Positions 13,935 through 14,007 of a stretch of DNA of 14,007 bases are shown here, in pieces (the stretch's first letter is position 1; each line of letters begins with the position of its first letter). Made by a program: the position numbers and the translations under genes. The notes under the pieces are model-generated. The model made no database searches. It was not told where the DNA came from and worked only from the letters and a program-made list of their open reading frames with translations. The stretch comes from JAFGSZ01 sp964492185. GTDB lineage: Bacteria; Bacteroidota; Bacteroidia; Bacteroidales; UBA10428. Where the stretch lies: contig CAZBJH010000093.1 of assembly GCA_964492185.1 (NCBI GenBank), forward strand, positions 1-14,007, given 5' to 3'.

Positions 13935-14007
13935 AATATTAATGCTTATATATAATAAACGATAATCTGCGAAAGCTTCGCGGCGGGTTACTACAGCTTC
14001 AGCTTCC

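Noticed and set aside
13908..14007. C-terminal end of a further minus-strand gene at the right edge
   Set aside because: All three minus-strand frames can be followed only for a few to 27 codons from the edge and none gives a recognisable ending.

Overview
The window looks like chromosomal DNA from a member of the Bacteroidota, probably a free-living or anaerobic polysaccharide user. The evidence is a TonB-dependent receptor with an N-terminal carboxypeptidase-regulatory-like domain, a LytS-type histidine kinase paired with a LytTR response regulator, lipoprotein-type glycan hydrolases, mostly weak or absent Shine-Dalgarno sequences, and TAnnTTT-like promoter boxes. No species can be assigned.

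Layout. 1-3135 (+): a possible end of an upstream gene, then a GH105-type unsaturated glycan hydrolase and a GH39-like lipoprotein glycosidase. They look like the tail of a polysaccharide-utilisation cluster acting on a uronate-containing polymer after a lyase has cut it. 3148-5671 (-): a compact operon read right to left, made of a LiaF-like membrane protein, a LytS-like kinase and a LytTR regulator, with adjoining or nearly adjoining genes. Upstream of it are two identical 8-bp direct repeats 21 bp apart, a good candidate for the regulator's own operator. 5998-6762 (+): a stand-alone hisF, GC-richer than its neighbours and with an unusual catalytic loop. 6929-7738 (+): an M48 metalloprotease lipoprotein. 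7739-8005: a repeat-laden convergent gap. 8006-10399 (-): a TonB-dependent receptor without a SusD partner.

From about 10.5 kb to the right end the DNA is more AT-rich and genes are sparser. It holds a CPBP intramembrane protease, a class I SAM-dependent methyltransferase and a MarR-type regulator (all -), separated by gene-poor stretches with inverted repeats. One of these is a perfect 25-bp-arm hairpin at 12698-12755. This part looks like accessory DNA.

Functional links. The two glycosidases probably share one glycan pathway. The LiaF-like protein, kinase and regulator probably form one envelope-sensing unit. The remaining genes (hisF, M48 protease, receptor, CPBP protease, methyltransferase, MarR) show no clear joint pathway. 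The best candidates for something new are the LytTR operator, the divergent isolated HisF and the long hairpin. No complete undescribed defence or mobile system is demonstrated.
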